Assembly (NCBI RefSeq): GCF_020216065.1
Contig: NZ_JAIWNA010000009.1
Coordinates: forward strand, 228,523-292,522
From: Nocardia rosealba
Lineage (GTDB): Bacteria; Actinomycetota; Actinomycetes; Mycobacteriales; Mycobacteriaceae
DNA: 64,000 bases
Direction of reading: 5' to 3'
Positions 1 through 8,207 of the stretch are shown piece by piece; position 1 is the first letter of the stretch, and each line of letters starts with the position of its first letter. The translations under genes were made by a program, and so were the position numbers. A model generated the notes under the pieces. The model did not search any database and was not told the origin of the DNA. It saw nothing but the letters and a program-made list of their open reading frames with translations.

Positions 1-135
1 CTCACCGAGGCGGGCGTCGGCGGCATCGCCCTCGACCCGCGCTGCACCATCGAGGACAAAACCCTGTTCAGCCACCGCCGCGGCGCCCCGACCGGCCGCA
101 TCGCGGGTGTGATCTGGATGGACGCGACCGCATGA
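1..135 (+). CDS. pgeF: PgeF/YfiH-type multicopper polyphenol oxidase (laccase domain), 3' end only
   Basis: Only the last 44 codons are present; the gene starts before the window. The tail (a CT...F.S.RR...TGR pattern, ending in IWMDATA) matches the C-terminus of the YfiH/PgeF family, purine-nucleoside or peptidoglycan-editing laccase-domain proteins. The next gene is a YggS protein, the usual partner in actinobacterial division clusters (Rv2149c-Rv2148c order in M. tuberculosis). The family call rests on a short tail plus context, so it is good but not certain. Confidence 0.75.
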   Translation, partial: LTEAGVGGIALDPRCTIEDKTLFSHRRGAPTGRIAGVIWMDATA

Positions 136-169
136 GCCCACAGCACACCACCCGGCGAGGGGAGGCCGC

Positions 170-907
170 ATGACCCAGGAGACCTCGACCGGCACCGATC
201 GCGCGAGCGAACTCTCGACCCGCCTGGACGGGCTGCTCACGCGTCTCGACGCCGCCGTGGCCGCCGGGGGTCGCCCCGCGGGCTCGGTGCGGCTGCTGCC
301 GGTGACGAAATTCTTTCCGGCTGCCGATGTCGACATCCTCTACCGCCTCGGCAGGCGCGAGTTCGGCGAGTCACGCGAACAGGAGGCCTCGGCCAAGGTC
401 GCCGAGCTGGCCTACGACGACGTCGAGTGGCACATGATCGGCCGCTTGCAGCGCAACAAGGCCCGCGCCGTGGCCCGATGGGCACACACCGTGCACTCGG
501 TCGACAGCGAACGGCTGGCAAACGCGCTGGACCGGGCGGTGACCGACGCACAGGCAGCCGGCGAGCGTACCGCGCCCCTGCGGGTGCTGCTGCAGGTGAG
601 CCTGGACGCCGACCCCGGACGCGGGGGTGTCGAACCGGCCGATCTACCCGCCCTGGCCGACCTGGTAGCGAAGGCCCCCGGACTGCATCTGGCCGGTCTG
701 ATGGCGATTCCACCCCTTGACGCCGACATTCATGCGTCCTTTGCGAAGCTTGCGACTTTGCACACTTCGCTGCTCTCGCAACACGCCGATGCCACCGAAC
801 TTTCTGCAGGTATGTCGGGTGATTTGGAGATCGCGGTCGAACACGGTTCGACGTGTGTGCGTGTCGGTACCGCCTTGATGGGCGCCCGACCGATAACCTC
901 GGCGTAG
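170..907 (+). CDS. YggS/PLPBP family pyridoxal-phosphate homeostasis protein
   Basis: A 245-residue single-domain alanine-racemase-fold protein that binds PLP and buffers vitamin B6 pools; it has no known catalytic reaction. The PLP lysine is probably K47 in the LLPVTK motif. The family signatures FGES.EQE and WHMIGRLQRNK follow, and the C-terminus carries the R(V)GTALMGAR phosphate-binding motif. The start is ATG with a strong GAGGGGAGG ribosome site 5-14 nt upstream. It lies 34 bp after pgeF and 107 bp before sepF in the division cluster, the position of Rv2148c in mycobacteria. Confidence 0.93.
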   Translation: MTQETSTGTDRASELSTRLDGLLTRLDAAVAAGGRPAGSVRLLPVTKFFPAADVDILYRLGRREFGESREQEASAKVAELAYDDVEWHMIGRLQRNKARAVARWAHTVHSVDSERLANALDRAVTDAQAAGERTAPLRVLLQVSLDADPGRGGVEPADLPALADLVAKAPGLHLAGLMAIPPLDADIHASFAKLATLHTSLLSQHADATELSAGMSGDLEIAVEHGSTCVRVGTALMGARPITSA

Positions 908-1014
908 CAAAGAAACCTCATCAGTCACATTCGACACATACGATTGGCCGACGAGGCGCTGAGCAAGAACTTCAACACCCGGCCGCCACCGGGGCCGAAG
1001 GAAGGTCGTCCAGG

Positions 1015-1770
1015 ATGAGCACGCTGCACAAGTTCAAGGCGTACTTCGGCATGGTTCCGCTCGATGAGTACGAAGACGACTACGTCGACGATCACGCCTC
1101 GCGCGGCCCGGAGGAGCGCGCCGGCCGTACTCGCCCGCGCAGCTACGACCGCTACGCCGAAGATCGTTACGGCTCCGAACGTTTCGGCGACGAAGCCGAC
1201 GACTTCCCCCAGCCTGCCTACAAGCCGGCTTATCAGGCGCGTCGCGACGACTACGTCGACGACGCCTACGCCGAGGATCGCTACGATCCGCCGCGGCGCC
1301 CGACCAGGATCGAGACGGCGCCCTCGTCGGGCCGTGCGTTCCGGGCGGGCGGGGTCGCGCCGGGGATGCGCGGCTCGACCCGTGGCGCGCTCGCGGTCGA
1401 TCCCGACGCCGAGGAGCGCAGGTTGGAGGAGCGCTTGCGCCCCGAGCCCGCGCCCGTGCGGCGGCCCGGGATCTTCGAGGACGGAGGTCCCTTGTCCAAG
1501 ATCACCACGCTGCGTCCGCGCGATTACAGCGAGGCCAGGATCATCGGTGAGCGTTTCCGCGAGGGAAACCCGGTCATCATGGACCTGGTCGACCTGAGCA
1601 ACGCCGATGCCAAGCGGCTGGTCGATTTCGCGGCCGGGCTGGCGTTCGCGCTGCGTGGCTCGTTCGACAAGGTGGCCACGAAGGTGTTCCTGCTCTCACC
1701 GGCCGATGTCGACGTATCGGCCGAAGAGCGTCGTCGGATCGCCGAAAACGGCTTCTACAACCAGAAATAG
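1015..1770 (+). CDS. sepF: Cell division protein SepF
   Basis: SepF is a cytoplasmic protein that tethers FtsZ to the membrane and bundles its filaments at the septum. The product is 251 residues: an N-terminal amphipathic membrane-targeting segment (MSTLHKFKAYFGM), a long acidic/arginine-rich disordered linker (about residues 20-155, many DDY and DRYG/DRY units), and a C-terminal SepF domain (about 160-250) with I.TL.PRDYSEA and the DLSNADAKRLVDFAAGL core. The ATG at 1015 is chosen because the membrane-targeting helix begins there and GAAGG lies upstream; a longer reading frame to 853 overlaps yggS and is rejected. It is followed by yggT and wag31, the conserved actinobacterial order. Confidence 0.95.
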   Translation: MSTLHKFKAYFGMVPLDEYEDDYVDDHASRGPEERAGRTRPRSYDRYAEDRYGSERFGDEADDFPQPAYKPAYQARRDDYVDDAYAEDRYDPPRRPTRIETAPSSGRAFRAGGVAPGMRGSTRGALAVDPDAEERRLEERLRPEPAPVRRPGIFEDGGPLSKITTLRPRDYSEARIIGERFREGNPVIMDLVDLSNADAKRLVDFAAGLAFALRGSFDKVATKVFLLSPADVDVSAEERRRIAENGFYNQK

Positions 1771-1859
1771 TGACAATTCACCGACTGCCATGATGGCCGC
1801 CCGCGCATTGCGCGGCGCGGCCATTTTGCACGTCGCCGATTTTGCGGCAGAGTGAACGC

Positions 1860-2162
1860 GTGGCCCTGTTCGCGGTTCTGTACCTCGTGCTTTTCATCTT
1901 CTGGCTGTTGTTGATCAGCCGGGTGATCGTGGAGTTCATCCGCAGTTTCGCGCGTGACTGGCGCCCGACCGGCGTGGTGGTGATCGTGTTGGAGTTCATC
2001 TTCACCGTCACCGATCCGCCGGTGAAACTGTTGAGACGCTTGATACCTCCCGTGAATCTGGGCGGTATTCGGCTCGATCTGTCGATTATGGTTCTGCTCT
2101 TCGTCGTGTTCATCCTGATGTCCATCGTGGGTAGGCTCGGGCAGCCCGTGACCTCCGTGTGA
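1860..2162 (+). CDS. YggT family membrane protein
   Basis: A 100-residue integral membrane protein with two hydrophobic segments (about residues 3-22 and 75-95) and a conserved central part containing FTVTDPPVKLLRRLIP, the YggT signature. The role in bacteria is poorly defined; the position between sepF and divIVA ties it to septum or polar growth. The GTG at 1860 is preferred because the homologous N-terminus begins with the first hydrophobic segment; a TTG at 1842 would add six polar residues. There is no strong Shine-Dalgarno sequence at either start. Confidence 0.9.
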   Translation: MALFAVLYLVLFIFWLLLISRVIVEFIRSFARDWRPTGVVVIVLEFIFTVTDPPVKLLRRLIPPVNLGGIRLDLSIMVLLFVVFILMSIVGRLGQPVTSV

Positions 2163-2222
2163 CACAATGAGTCGAGAAGACCGCTTGCTAGTTCTCCAAA
2201 GACCGCGTGAAGGGATCCTTCG

Positions 2223-3086
2223 ATGCCGCTGACTCCCGCCGATGTGCACAACGTCGCGTTCAGCAAACCGCCGATCGGTAAGCGCGGCTACAACGAGGAC
2301 GAGGTCGATGCCTTCCTGGATCTCGTCGAGCAGGAGCTTTCGCGCCTGATCGAGGAGAACGCCGACCTGCGTCAGCGGGTCGCCGAGCTCGACACCGAGC
2401 TAGCCGACGCCAAGAAGAACCGCGGGTCGGCCCCGGTCGCCGCCGTGAAGGCCCCGGTCCAACAGGCACCGCCGCCGGCCCTAGAACCTATTCCGGCGCC
2501 GGTCCCGGCGGCGCCGCCCGCGCCGATGCCGGTGGCCGCGCCCGTCCGCGACAACTCGGGCCCCGACGCCAATATGCAGGCCGCGAAGGTCCTCACCCTG
2601 GCGCAGGAGATGGCCGACCGCCTCACCACCGACGCCAAGACCGAGGCCGAGAGCCTGCTGTCGAACGCGCGGGCAAACTCCGAGCGTCTGGTCGGCGACG
2701 CCCGCACCCGCTCCGAGGCGATGATCGCCGACGCGCGGCAGAAGTCCGACGCGATGCTCGCCGACGCGCAGAACCGTTCCGAGACCCAGATCCGCCAGGC
2801 CAAGGACAAGGCCGAGGCCCTCACCGCCGACGCCGAGCGTCAGCACGCGGAGATCATGGCGACCATCACCCAGCAGCGTACGGTGCTGGAAAGCCGGATC
2901 GAGCAGCTCAAGACCTTCGAGCGCGAGTACCGCGTGCGCCTGAAGTCCTACCTGGAGTCGCAGCTCGAGGAACTGGAGAACCGTGGTTCGGCCGTTCCGG
3001 TCGACGGCGGCGAGTTCGCGGGCGACACCAACGGATCGTCCAACAGTTTGGCTCCGGCCTCCTCCTTCGCCAAGGGCGCCAAGTAA
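2223..3086 (+). CDS. wag31: DivIVA-family polar growth protein Wag31
   Basis: A 287-residue coiled-coil scaffold that marks negatively curved membrane at the poles and directs polar peptidoglycan synthesis in Corynebacteriales. The N-terminal DivIVA lipid-binding domain (residues 1-60) has the PADVHNVAFSKPPIGKRGYNEDEVDAFLD hallmark, here split between positions 5-33. A proline/alanine-rich linker (about 75-115) follows, then a long coiled coil (about 120-250) built from 11-residue ARxxSExxxxDA-type repeats, and a short Gly/Ser tail. The start is ATG with GAAGGGAT upstream. It is the last gene of the division cluster. Confidence 0.96.
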   Translation: MPLTPADVHNVAFSKPPIGKRGYNEDEVDAFLDLVEQELSRLIEENADLRQRVAELDTELADAKKNRGSAPVAAVKAPVQQAPPPALEPIPAPVPAAPPAPMPVAAPVRDNSGPDANMQAAKVLTLAQEMADRLTTDAKTEAESLLSNARANSERLVGDARTRSEAMIADARQKSDAMLADAQNRSETQIRQAKDKAEALTADAERQHAEIMATITQQRTVLESRIEQLKTFEREYRVRLKSYLESQLEELENRGSAVPVDGGEFAGDTNGSSNSLAPASSFAKGAK

Positions 3087-3172
3087 ACTGGAACCCGGGT
3101 CGCGCGGCGCAGCGCGTCGCGTGATTCGGGAACGCCCAGTTCGTCGGGCTGCTCGGTTGCTTGGGAGTCAGC

Positions 3173-3373
3173 ATGCTCGTCTTGACGCTCGTTCTGGCCG
3201 CGATCGGATTCGCGCTGCTCGTGGCGGCACTCGCCACCGGTTCGGTGGCGTGGGCGTGGGCCTGCATCCTGATCTGTATCGTCGGCGCGGGCACCCTGCT
3301 GGTGAGCGCGCTGGCCGGTGGGCGACCCGAGAACGACCCGGTCCCGCCGGGGCGACATGCCCGCAAGGACTGA
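3173..3373 (+). CDS. Small two-helix membrane protein, unknown function
   Basis: A 66-residue protein with two strongly hydrophobic stretches (about residues 1-22 and 25-45) and a short charged C-terminal tail (PENDPVPPGRHARKD). It is conserved in position after wag31 in related genomes as far as I recall, but I know no function. The ATG at 3173 is preferred over the TTG at 3161 because a GGGAG ribosome site lies 5 nt before it. It ends about 30 nt before the ileS promoter region. Confidence 0.7.
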   Translation: MLVLTLVLAAIGFALLVAALATGSVAWAWACILICIVGAGTLLVSALAGGRPENDPVPPGRHARKD

Positions 3374-3403
3374 CCGCGCGGAAATGGGCTGGACGAACCC
3401 AGC

Positions 3404-3642
3404 TAGAATCGACTGACACACGGCGTTGATCCGGCCATCACCGGGGAGTCTTCGGAAGAACGGCGCACTCGCGCTCAGTAGAACCGAACGGGTGAGCCCG
3501 TCACAGCTCGCAACGAGAGGCTCGCGTGCTTTCCCGGCGCGGGCAAACGGGGTGGTACCGCGGTTTCGGCGCACCTGCGCCGGCATCGTCCCCGTGCCAC
3601 GGATCCGCGCCTGCGGCGCGGCGGCACGAGGAGCATTCCGCA
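3404..3642 (+). promoter_or_regulatory. ileS promoter -10 element and translational T-box riboswitch
   Basis: A TAGAAT hexamer at 3404-3409 is a good SigA-type -10 box; the transcript would begin near 3415. The leader then has the features of the actinobacterial ultrashort-Stem-I ileS T-box: an isoleucine ATC specifier candidate at 3437-3439 (a second ATC at 3429-3431), the GGGAG...GGAAGAACG half of Stem I, the AGTAGAACCGAACGGG Stem II element at about 3478-3492, and the diagnostic TGGTACCGCGG T-box sequence at 3553-3563 that pairs with the tRNA NCCA end. The ribosome site GAGGAG at 3629-3634 can be sequestered in the 3' hairpin. Uncharged tRNA-Ile should therefore open ileS translation. Confidence 0.9.
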
Positions 3643-6600
3643 ATGGCGGACGAGACAACCACCGGTGGTGCGTACCCGCGGGTCGATTTCGGTGCCGGTT
3701 CCGGCGCGACGTTCCCGGAACTCGAAACCACGGTGCTCGACTACTGGGCCCGCGACGACACCTTCCGCGCCAGCATCGACAACCGCGACGGCAGCAGTGA
3801 GTTCGTCTTCTACGACGGACCGCCCTTCGCCAACGGCCTGCCGCACTACGGCCACCTGCTCACCGGCTACGTCAAGGACCTGATCCCGCGCTTCCAGACC
3901 ATGCGCGGCAAGAAGGTCGACCGGCGCTTCGGCTGGGATACCCACGGCCTGCCCGCCGAGATCGAGGCCGAGAAGCAACTCGGCATCACCGACAAATCGC
4001 AGATCGACGCGATGGGGCTGGCCGAGTTCAACGCCGCCTGCAAGTCCTCGGTGCTGCGCTACACCAACGAGTGGCGCGAGTACGTCACCCGCCAGGCGCG
4101 CTGGGTCGACTTCGACAACGACTACAAGACCCTCGATCTCGACTTCATGGAGTCGGTGATGTGGGCGTTCAAGTCGCTCTACGACAAGGGACTGATCTAC
4201 CAGGGCTTCCGGGTGCTGCCCTACAGCTGGTACGAGCAGACGCCGCTGTCGAACCAGGAGACCCGCCTCGACGACGCCTACAAGATGCGCCAGGACCCGG
4301 CGGTGACCGTCGACATGGTGCTGTCGGTACCCGCCGAACACCCCCTGGCCGCGCTCGACGGCGCCAACGCGCTGATCTGGACGACCACCCCGTGGACCCT
4401 GCCGTCCAACCTCGCGATCGCGGTGCACCCCGACGTGCGCTACGTGCATCTCCAGGCCGCCGATGGCAAGCGTTATCTGCTTGCCGCCGAACGGGTTTCG
4501 CACTACTCCCGTGAGTTCGGTGAGGAACCGGCCGTGCTCGGCGAGTACGACGGCGCCGCCCTGGCCGGGCTGTCCTACCAGCCGCCGTTCGACTTCTTCC
4601 TCGGCCATCCGAACGCACACCGAGTGCTCACCGCCGACTACGTCACCACCGACTCCGGTACCGGAATCGTCCACCTCGCACCGGCTTTCGGTGAGGAGGA
4701 CATGGACGTGGCCTCGGCCAACGGCATCGAGATCGTGCAGCCGCTCGACCCGGCGGGCAAGTTCACCTCGATGGTGCCGCCGTACGAGGGCCTGATGGTG
4801 TTCGACGCCAACCCGGTCATCATCAAGGACCTCAAGGCCGCCGGAAAACTGCTTCGGCACGAGACGATCGAGCACTCCTACCCGCACAGCTGGCGTTCGG
4901 GTCAGCCGCTGATCTACATGGCGGTCCCGTCCTGGTTCGTCGCGGTCACCAAGTTCCGTGACCGGATGGTCGAGCTGAACAAGCACATCACCTGGGTGCC
5001 CGAACACATCCGCGACGGACAGTTCGGCAAGTGGCTCGAGGGCGCGCGCGACTGGAACATCAGCCGTAATCGCTACTGGGGCAGCCCGATCCCGGTGTGG
5101 GTGTCCGACGACCCGGCCCACCCGCGCGTGGACGTCTACGGTTCGCTCGACGAACTCGAGCGCGACTTCGGCGTGCGACTGGAAGACCTGCACCGCCCCG
5201 GCATCGACGATCTCACCCGGCCCAACCCCGACGACCCGACCGGGAAGTCGACCATGCGCCGGGTCCCCGAGGTGCTCGACTGCTGGTTCGAGTCGGGTTC
5301 GATGCCGTTCGCCCAGGTGCACTACCCGTTCGAGAACAAGGAGTGGTTCGACAGCCACTTCCCCGGCGATTTCATCGTCGAGTACAACGGGCAGACCCGC
5401 GGCTGGTTCTACACCCTGCACGTGCTCTCGACCGCGCTGTTCGACTCGCCGTCGTTCAAAACCGTTGCCGCGCACGGCATCGTGCTCGGCGACGACGGCC
5501 TGAAGATGTCGAAGTCCAAGGGCAACTACCCCGACGTCAACGAGGTCTTCGACCGCGACGGTTCCGACGCGATGCGCTGGTTCCTGATGAGCTCGCCGAT
5601 CCTGCGCGGCGGCAACCTCATCGTCACCGAGCGCGGCATCCGCGAAGGCGTGAGCCACGCGCTGCGCCCGTTGTGGAACGCGTGGACCTTCCTGCAGCTC
5701 TACGCCTCGAAGCCCGGTGTGTGGCGCACGGATTCACCGAACGTGCTCGACCGCTACATCCTGGCCAAGCTCGCGGTGACCCGCGACGTGATGACCGAGG
5801 CGCTCGAGACCTACGACATCGCCGGTGCCTGCGACGAGCTGCGCTCGTTCGCCGACGCGCTCACCAATTGGTATGTGCGCCGGTCGCGTTCGCGCTTCTG
5901 GTCCGAGGACCGCGACGCCGTGGACACCCTGCACACCGTGCTCGAGGTGGCCACCCGGCTGGCCGCGCCGCTGCTGCCGCTGATCAGCGAGGTGATCTGG
6001 CGTGGGCTCACCGGCGAACGCTCGGTGCACCTGGCCGACTGGCCGGCCGAGTCCGAGCTGCCGCACGATCCGGAGCTGGTGGCGGCCATGGACGAGGTGC
6101 GTACCGTGTGTTCCACGGTGCTGAGCCTGCGCAAGGCCAAGAACCTGCGGGTGCGGTTGCCGCTGGCCGAGGTGACCATCGCGGCGGCCGACGCCGAACG
6201 GCTCACCCCCTTCACGGCGCTGATCGCCGACGAGGTCAATGTCAAGAAGGTCGATCTGACCACCGATGTCGCCGCGCACGGCCGTTTCGAGCTGGCCGTC
6301 AACGCCCGCGCGGCCGGTCCGCGCCTGGGCAAGCAGGTGCAGACGGTGATCAAGGCCGTGAAGGCGGGGGAGTGGTCGGAATCGGCCGACGGTGTCGTCA
6401 CCGCCGCCGGGATCACGTTGCTGCCCGAGGAGTACACCCAGCGCCTGGTCGCCGCCGAACCCGAATCCACGGCCGCCCTGCCCGGCAATGCCGGTCTGGT
6501 GGTGCTGAATTCGGTGGTCACCGAGGAGCTGGAAGCCGAGGGCTGGGCCCGCGACCTCATCCGCGACCTGCAGGAAACCCGTAAGTCGCAGGGTCTGGAC

Positions 6601-6777
6601 GTGTCGGACCGCATCACCGTGGTGCTCGACGTGCCCGCCGACCGGGCCGAGTGGGCCGAAACCCACCGCGACCTGATCGCCGGTGAAATCCTCGCGACCA
6701 CACTGACTTTCGGTGCGGTCGACGCGGACGCCCCGGAAATCACCGGTGGGGTGAAGGTGTCGCTCGCCAAGGCCTGA
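3643..6777 (+). CDS. ileS: Isoleucyl-tRNA synthetase, eukaryote-like type
   Basis: Charges tRNA-Ile with isoleucine in the cytoplasm. 1044 residues, class Ia: the HIGH motif is HYGH (68-71), the CP1 editing domain follows (about 190-400, with the WTTTPWTLPSN block), KMSKS is at 621-625, and the anticodon-binding and C-terminal domains fill 700-1044. The length, HYGH and the sequence type resemble the eukaryote-like IleRS of M. tuberculosis, a type associated with intrinsic pseudomonic acid (mupirocin) resistance. The frame is open back to 3526, but that would start inside the T-box; the ATG at 3643 has GAGGAG 8 nt upstream. Regulated by the T-box leader. Confidence 0.97.
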   Translation: MADETTTGGAYPRVDFGAGSGATFPELETTVLDYWARDDTFRASIDNRDGSSEFVFYDGPPFANGLPHYGHLLTGYVKDLIPRFQTMRGKKVDRRFGWDTHGLPAEIEAEKQLGITDKSQIDAMGLAEFNAACKSSVLRYTNEWREYVTRQARWVDFDNDYKTLDLDFMESVMWAFKSLYDKGLIYQGFRVLPYSWYEQTPLSNQETRLDDAYKMRQDPAVTVDMVLSVPAEHPLAALDGANALIWTTTPWTLPSNLAIAVHPDVRYVHLQAADGKRYLLAAERVSHYSREFGEEPAVLGEYDGAALAGLSYQPPFDFFLGHPNAHRVLTADYVTTDSGTGIVHLAPAFGEEDMDVASANGIEIVQPLDPAGKFTSMVPPYEGLMVFDANPVIIKDLKAAGKLLRHETIEHSYPHSWRSGQPLIYMAVPSWFVAVTKFRDRMVELNKHITWVPEHIRDGQFGKWLEGARDWNISRNRYWGSPIPVWVSDDPAHPRVDVYGSLDELERDFGVRLEDLHRPGIDDLTRPNPDDPTGKSTMRRVPEVLDCWFESGSMPFAQVHYPFENKEWFDSHFPGDFIVEYNGQTRGWFYTLHVLSTALFDSPSFKTVAAHGIVLGDDGLKMSKSKGNYPDVNEVFDRDGSDAMRWFLMSSPILRGGNLIVTERGIREGVSHALRPLWNAWTFLQLYASKPGVWRTDSPNVLDRYILAKLAVTRDVMTEALETYDIAGACDELRSFADALTNWYVRRSRSRFWSEDRDAVDTLHTVLEVATRLAAPLLPLISEVIWRGLTGERSVHLADWPAESELPHDPELVAAMDEVRTVCSTVLSLRKAKNLRVRLPLAEVTIAAADAERLTPFTALIADEVNVKKVDLTTDVAAHGRFELAVNARAAGPRLGKQVQTVIKAVKAGEWSESADGVVTAAGITLLPEEYTQRLVAAEPESTAALPGNAGLVVLNSVVTEELEAEGWARDLIRDLQETRKSQGLDVSDRITVVLDVPADRAEWAETHRDLIAGEILATTLTFGAVDADAPEITGGVKVSLAKA

Positions 6778-6784
6778 TCGGTCC

Positions 6785-6814
6785 GTCCGGGGTCGGCCGC
6801 GCCCGGCCCCGGAC
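6785..6814 (+). terminator. Hairpin terminator after ileS
   Basis: A 12-bp stem (6785-6796 with 6803-6814, one G-T pair) and a 6-nt loop begin 8 bp after the ileS stop. There is no real T tract, which is usual for actinobacterial hairpin terminators. Confidence 0.65.
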
Positions 6815-7110
6815 ACACTTTCAGGTCGAAAATCGCAGGCTGACGGGACAGTTCGCGGAAAGGTTGCTGAATTGGTGACTTTCTCGCGCCACTTCGGGCA
6901 CAATGGGTCGTGTTGCTGCCCGTGCGCATGGAACACGCTGAGGTGACAGCGACGGTTCGTGATGAGTGTCCTGTGGAAACGGGGCCGCGACGGAAGTGAG
7001 TTCACCTCCGTCGCGGCGCCGGATCGACGGGCGGCGTGCCGCGATCGGTGAGATGCCGCCCGGTAACCGACCAGTCGGCGACCCGTCGCCGGGACGAGGG
7101 GAGTCCACCT

Positions 7111-7197
7111 GTGCGGCGAAAAGTTCTGCGGCGCCTGCTGTTCGGATTCGTCGCGACGATCGCGACGAACCTCGTTCTCGCGGACAAACGGTGTTGA
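7111..7197 (+). CDS. Possible 28-residue hydrophobic peptide
   Basis: In the 460-bp gap between ileS and galU this is the only reading frame with a plausible start. GTG at 7111 is preceded by GACGAGGGGAG about 6 nt upstream, and the peptide is a basic N-terminus (VRRKVLRRL) followed by a short hydrophobic stretch and a charged end (LADKRC). A strong hairpin begins 5 bp after the stop. It could encode a small membrane peptide or be chance; I know no homologue. Nothing else was recognised between 6815 and 7110. Confidence 0.3.
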   Translation: MRRKVLRRLLFGFVATIATNLVLADKRC

Positions 7198-7201
7198 CCG
7201 C

Positions 7202-7233
7202 TCGCCTGCGCCGCGCGGGAGCGGCGCAGGCGA
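7202..7233. terminator. Bidirectional hairpin terminator beside galU
   Basis: A perfect 11-bp inverted repeat (7202-7212 with 7223-7233) with a 10-nt loop ends 4 bp from the galU stop. It should stop galU transcription on the minus strand and any transcript coming from the ileS side. Confidence 0.7.
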
Positions 7234-7237
7234 ACCG

Positions 7238-8113
7238 CTAGTCCACCAGCTGGCGCAGCAGCGGCCCGTACTCGGGATGGGCCAGCGCCGAAGCGAATTG
7301 GGCGACCAGGTAGTCGGCCGGGTTACCGGTGTCGTACCAGCGGCCCTGGATCACCTGCCCGTACACCGCGTGTTCGGCGGCGTACTTGTTGATCGCGTCG
7401 GTCAGGTACACCTCGCCGGTGCGGTGGGTGTACCAGTTGTCGGTCTGCAGCTGCAGTTCGTCGATGATGCCCGGCGTCACCACGTACCCGCCGATGGCCG
7501 CGTACGCCGACGGCGCGTCCTCCGGCTTCGGCTTCTCCATCAGCCCGGAGATGCGCAGCAACCCGTCGTCGAGGTCCTCGCGCACCACCGGCACGCCGTA
7601 GCGCTGCGACTCGCCCGGCTCCATCGGCATCAGGGCCAGCACCGGGCAGCCGGTGGACTCGTAGGCCTTGATGAGCTGCTGGGCGCGCGGTACCTCGGCG
7701 ACGAACACGTCGTCGGGCCAGAGCACCAGCATCGGTTCGTCGCCCAGGTGCCGGGCGGCGTTGAGCACCGGGGTGCCGTTGCCGTACGGGCCGTGCTGGT
7801 CGAGGTAGGTGATGTGGCCCTCGCGCGATAGCTCACCCACCTCCTCCACGGCGTCGGCGTAGGCGGACTTGCCGTCGGCACGCAATTGGGCGACCAGCGC
7901 CGGGTTCGGCCGGAAATGGTCCTGGATCAGCGACTTGCCACTGGTCACCACGATGGTGATGTCGGTGATGCCGGAGGCGACCAGCTCACGCACCGTGTGC
8001 TCGATGACGGGTTTGTCGCCGACCGGCAGCATCTCCTTCGGCGTCGCCTTGGTCAGGGGCAGCAGCCGGGAGCCGATTCCCGCGGCCGGGATAACAGCCT
8101 TACGGATCTTCAT
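7238..8113 (-). CDS. galU: UTP--glucose-1-phosphate uridylyltransferase
   Basis: Makes UDP-glucose from UTP and glucose-1-phosphate for cell-wall and trehalose/glycogen metabolism. 291 residues with the nucleotidyltransferase start motif AVIPAAGIGSRLLPLTKATPKEMLPV, here residues 5-30, GNGTPVL and WPDDVF in the centre (metal-binding aspartates), and the substrate signature TGEVYLTDAI near the C-terminus. The length is normal for GalU. The frame is open far upstream; ATG at 8113 (MKIRK) is chosen because homologous sequence begins there, with an ATG at 8131 as the alternative. It is divergent from dinB, with about 95 bp between the starts. Confidence 0.92.
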   Translation of the reverse strand: MKIRKAVIPAAGIGSRLLPLTKATPKEMLPVGDKPVIEHTVRELVASGITDITIVVTSGKSLIQDHFRPNPALVAQLRADGKSAYADAVEEVGELSREGHITYLDQHGPYGNGTPVLNAARHLGDEPMLVLWPDDVFVAEVPRAQQLIKAYESTGCPVLALMPMEPGESQRYGVPVVREDLDDGLLRISGLMEKPKPEDAPSAYAAIGGYVVTPGIIDELQLQTDNWYTHRTGEVYLTDAINKYAAEHAVYGQVIQGRWYDTGNPADYLVAQFASALAHPEYGPLLRQLVD

Positions 8114-8207
8114 CACCCGATCATCACACATTTCGAGGTGTCTGTGCGGTGCCTCGGTGGCGGCCGGGTGTCGAGGATCTGTCGGTGCGGGCGCGTACAT
8201 TGCGCTC

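Noticed and set aside
840..862. GTTCGA-containing fold that looks like a tRNA T-loop
   Set aside because: It lies within the yggS coding sequence and the acceptor and anticodon stems cannot be formed.
3475..5658. Long open frame (727 codons) antisense to ileS
   Set aside because: It is a GC-rich codon-position shadow of ileS; its composition (His/Arg/Val-rich) has no domain and it ends inside the T-box region. The same applies to the other long antisense frames at 10685-12550, 15928-18555 and 38384-40810.
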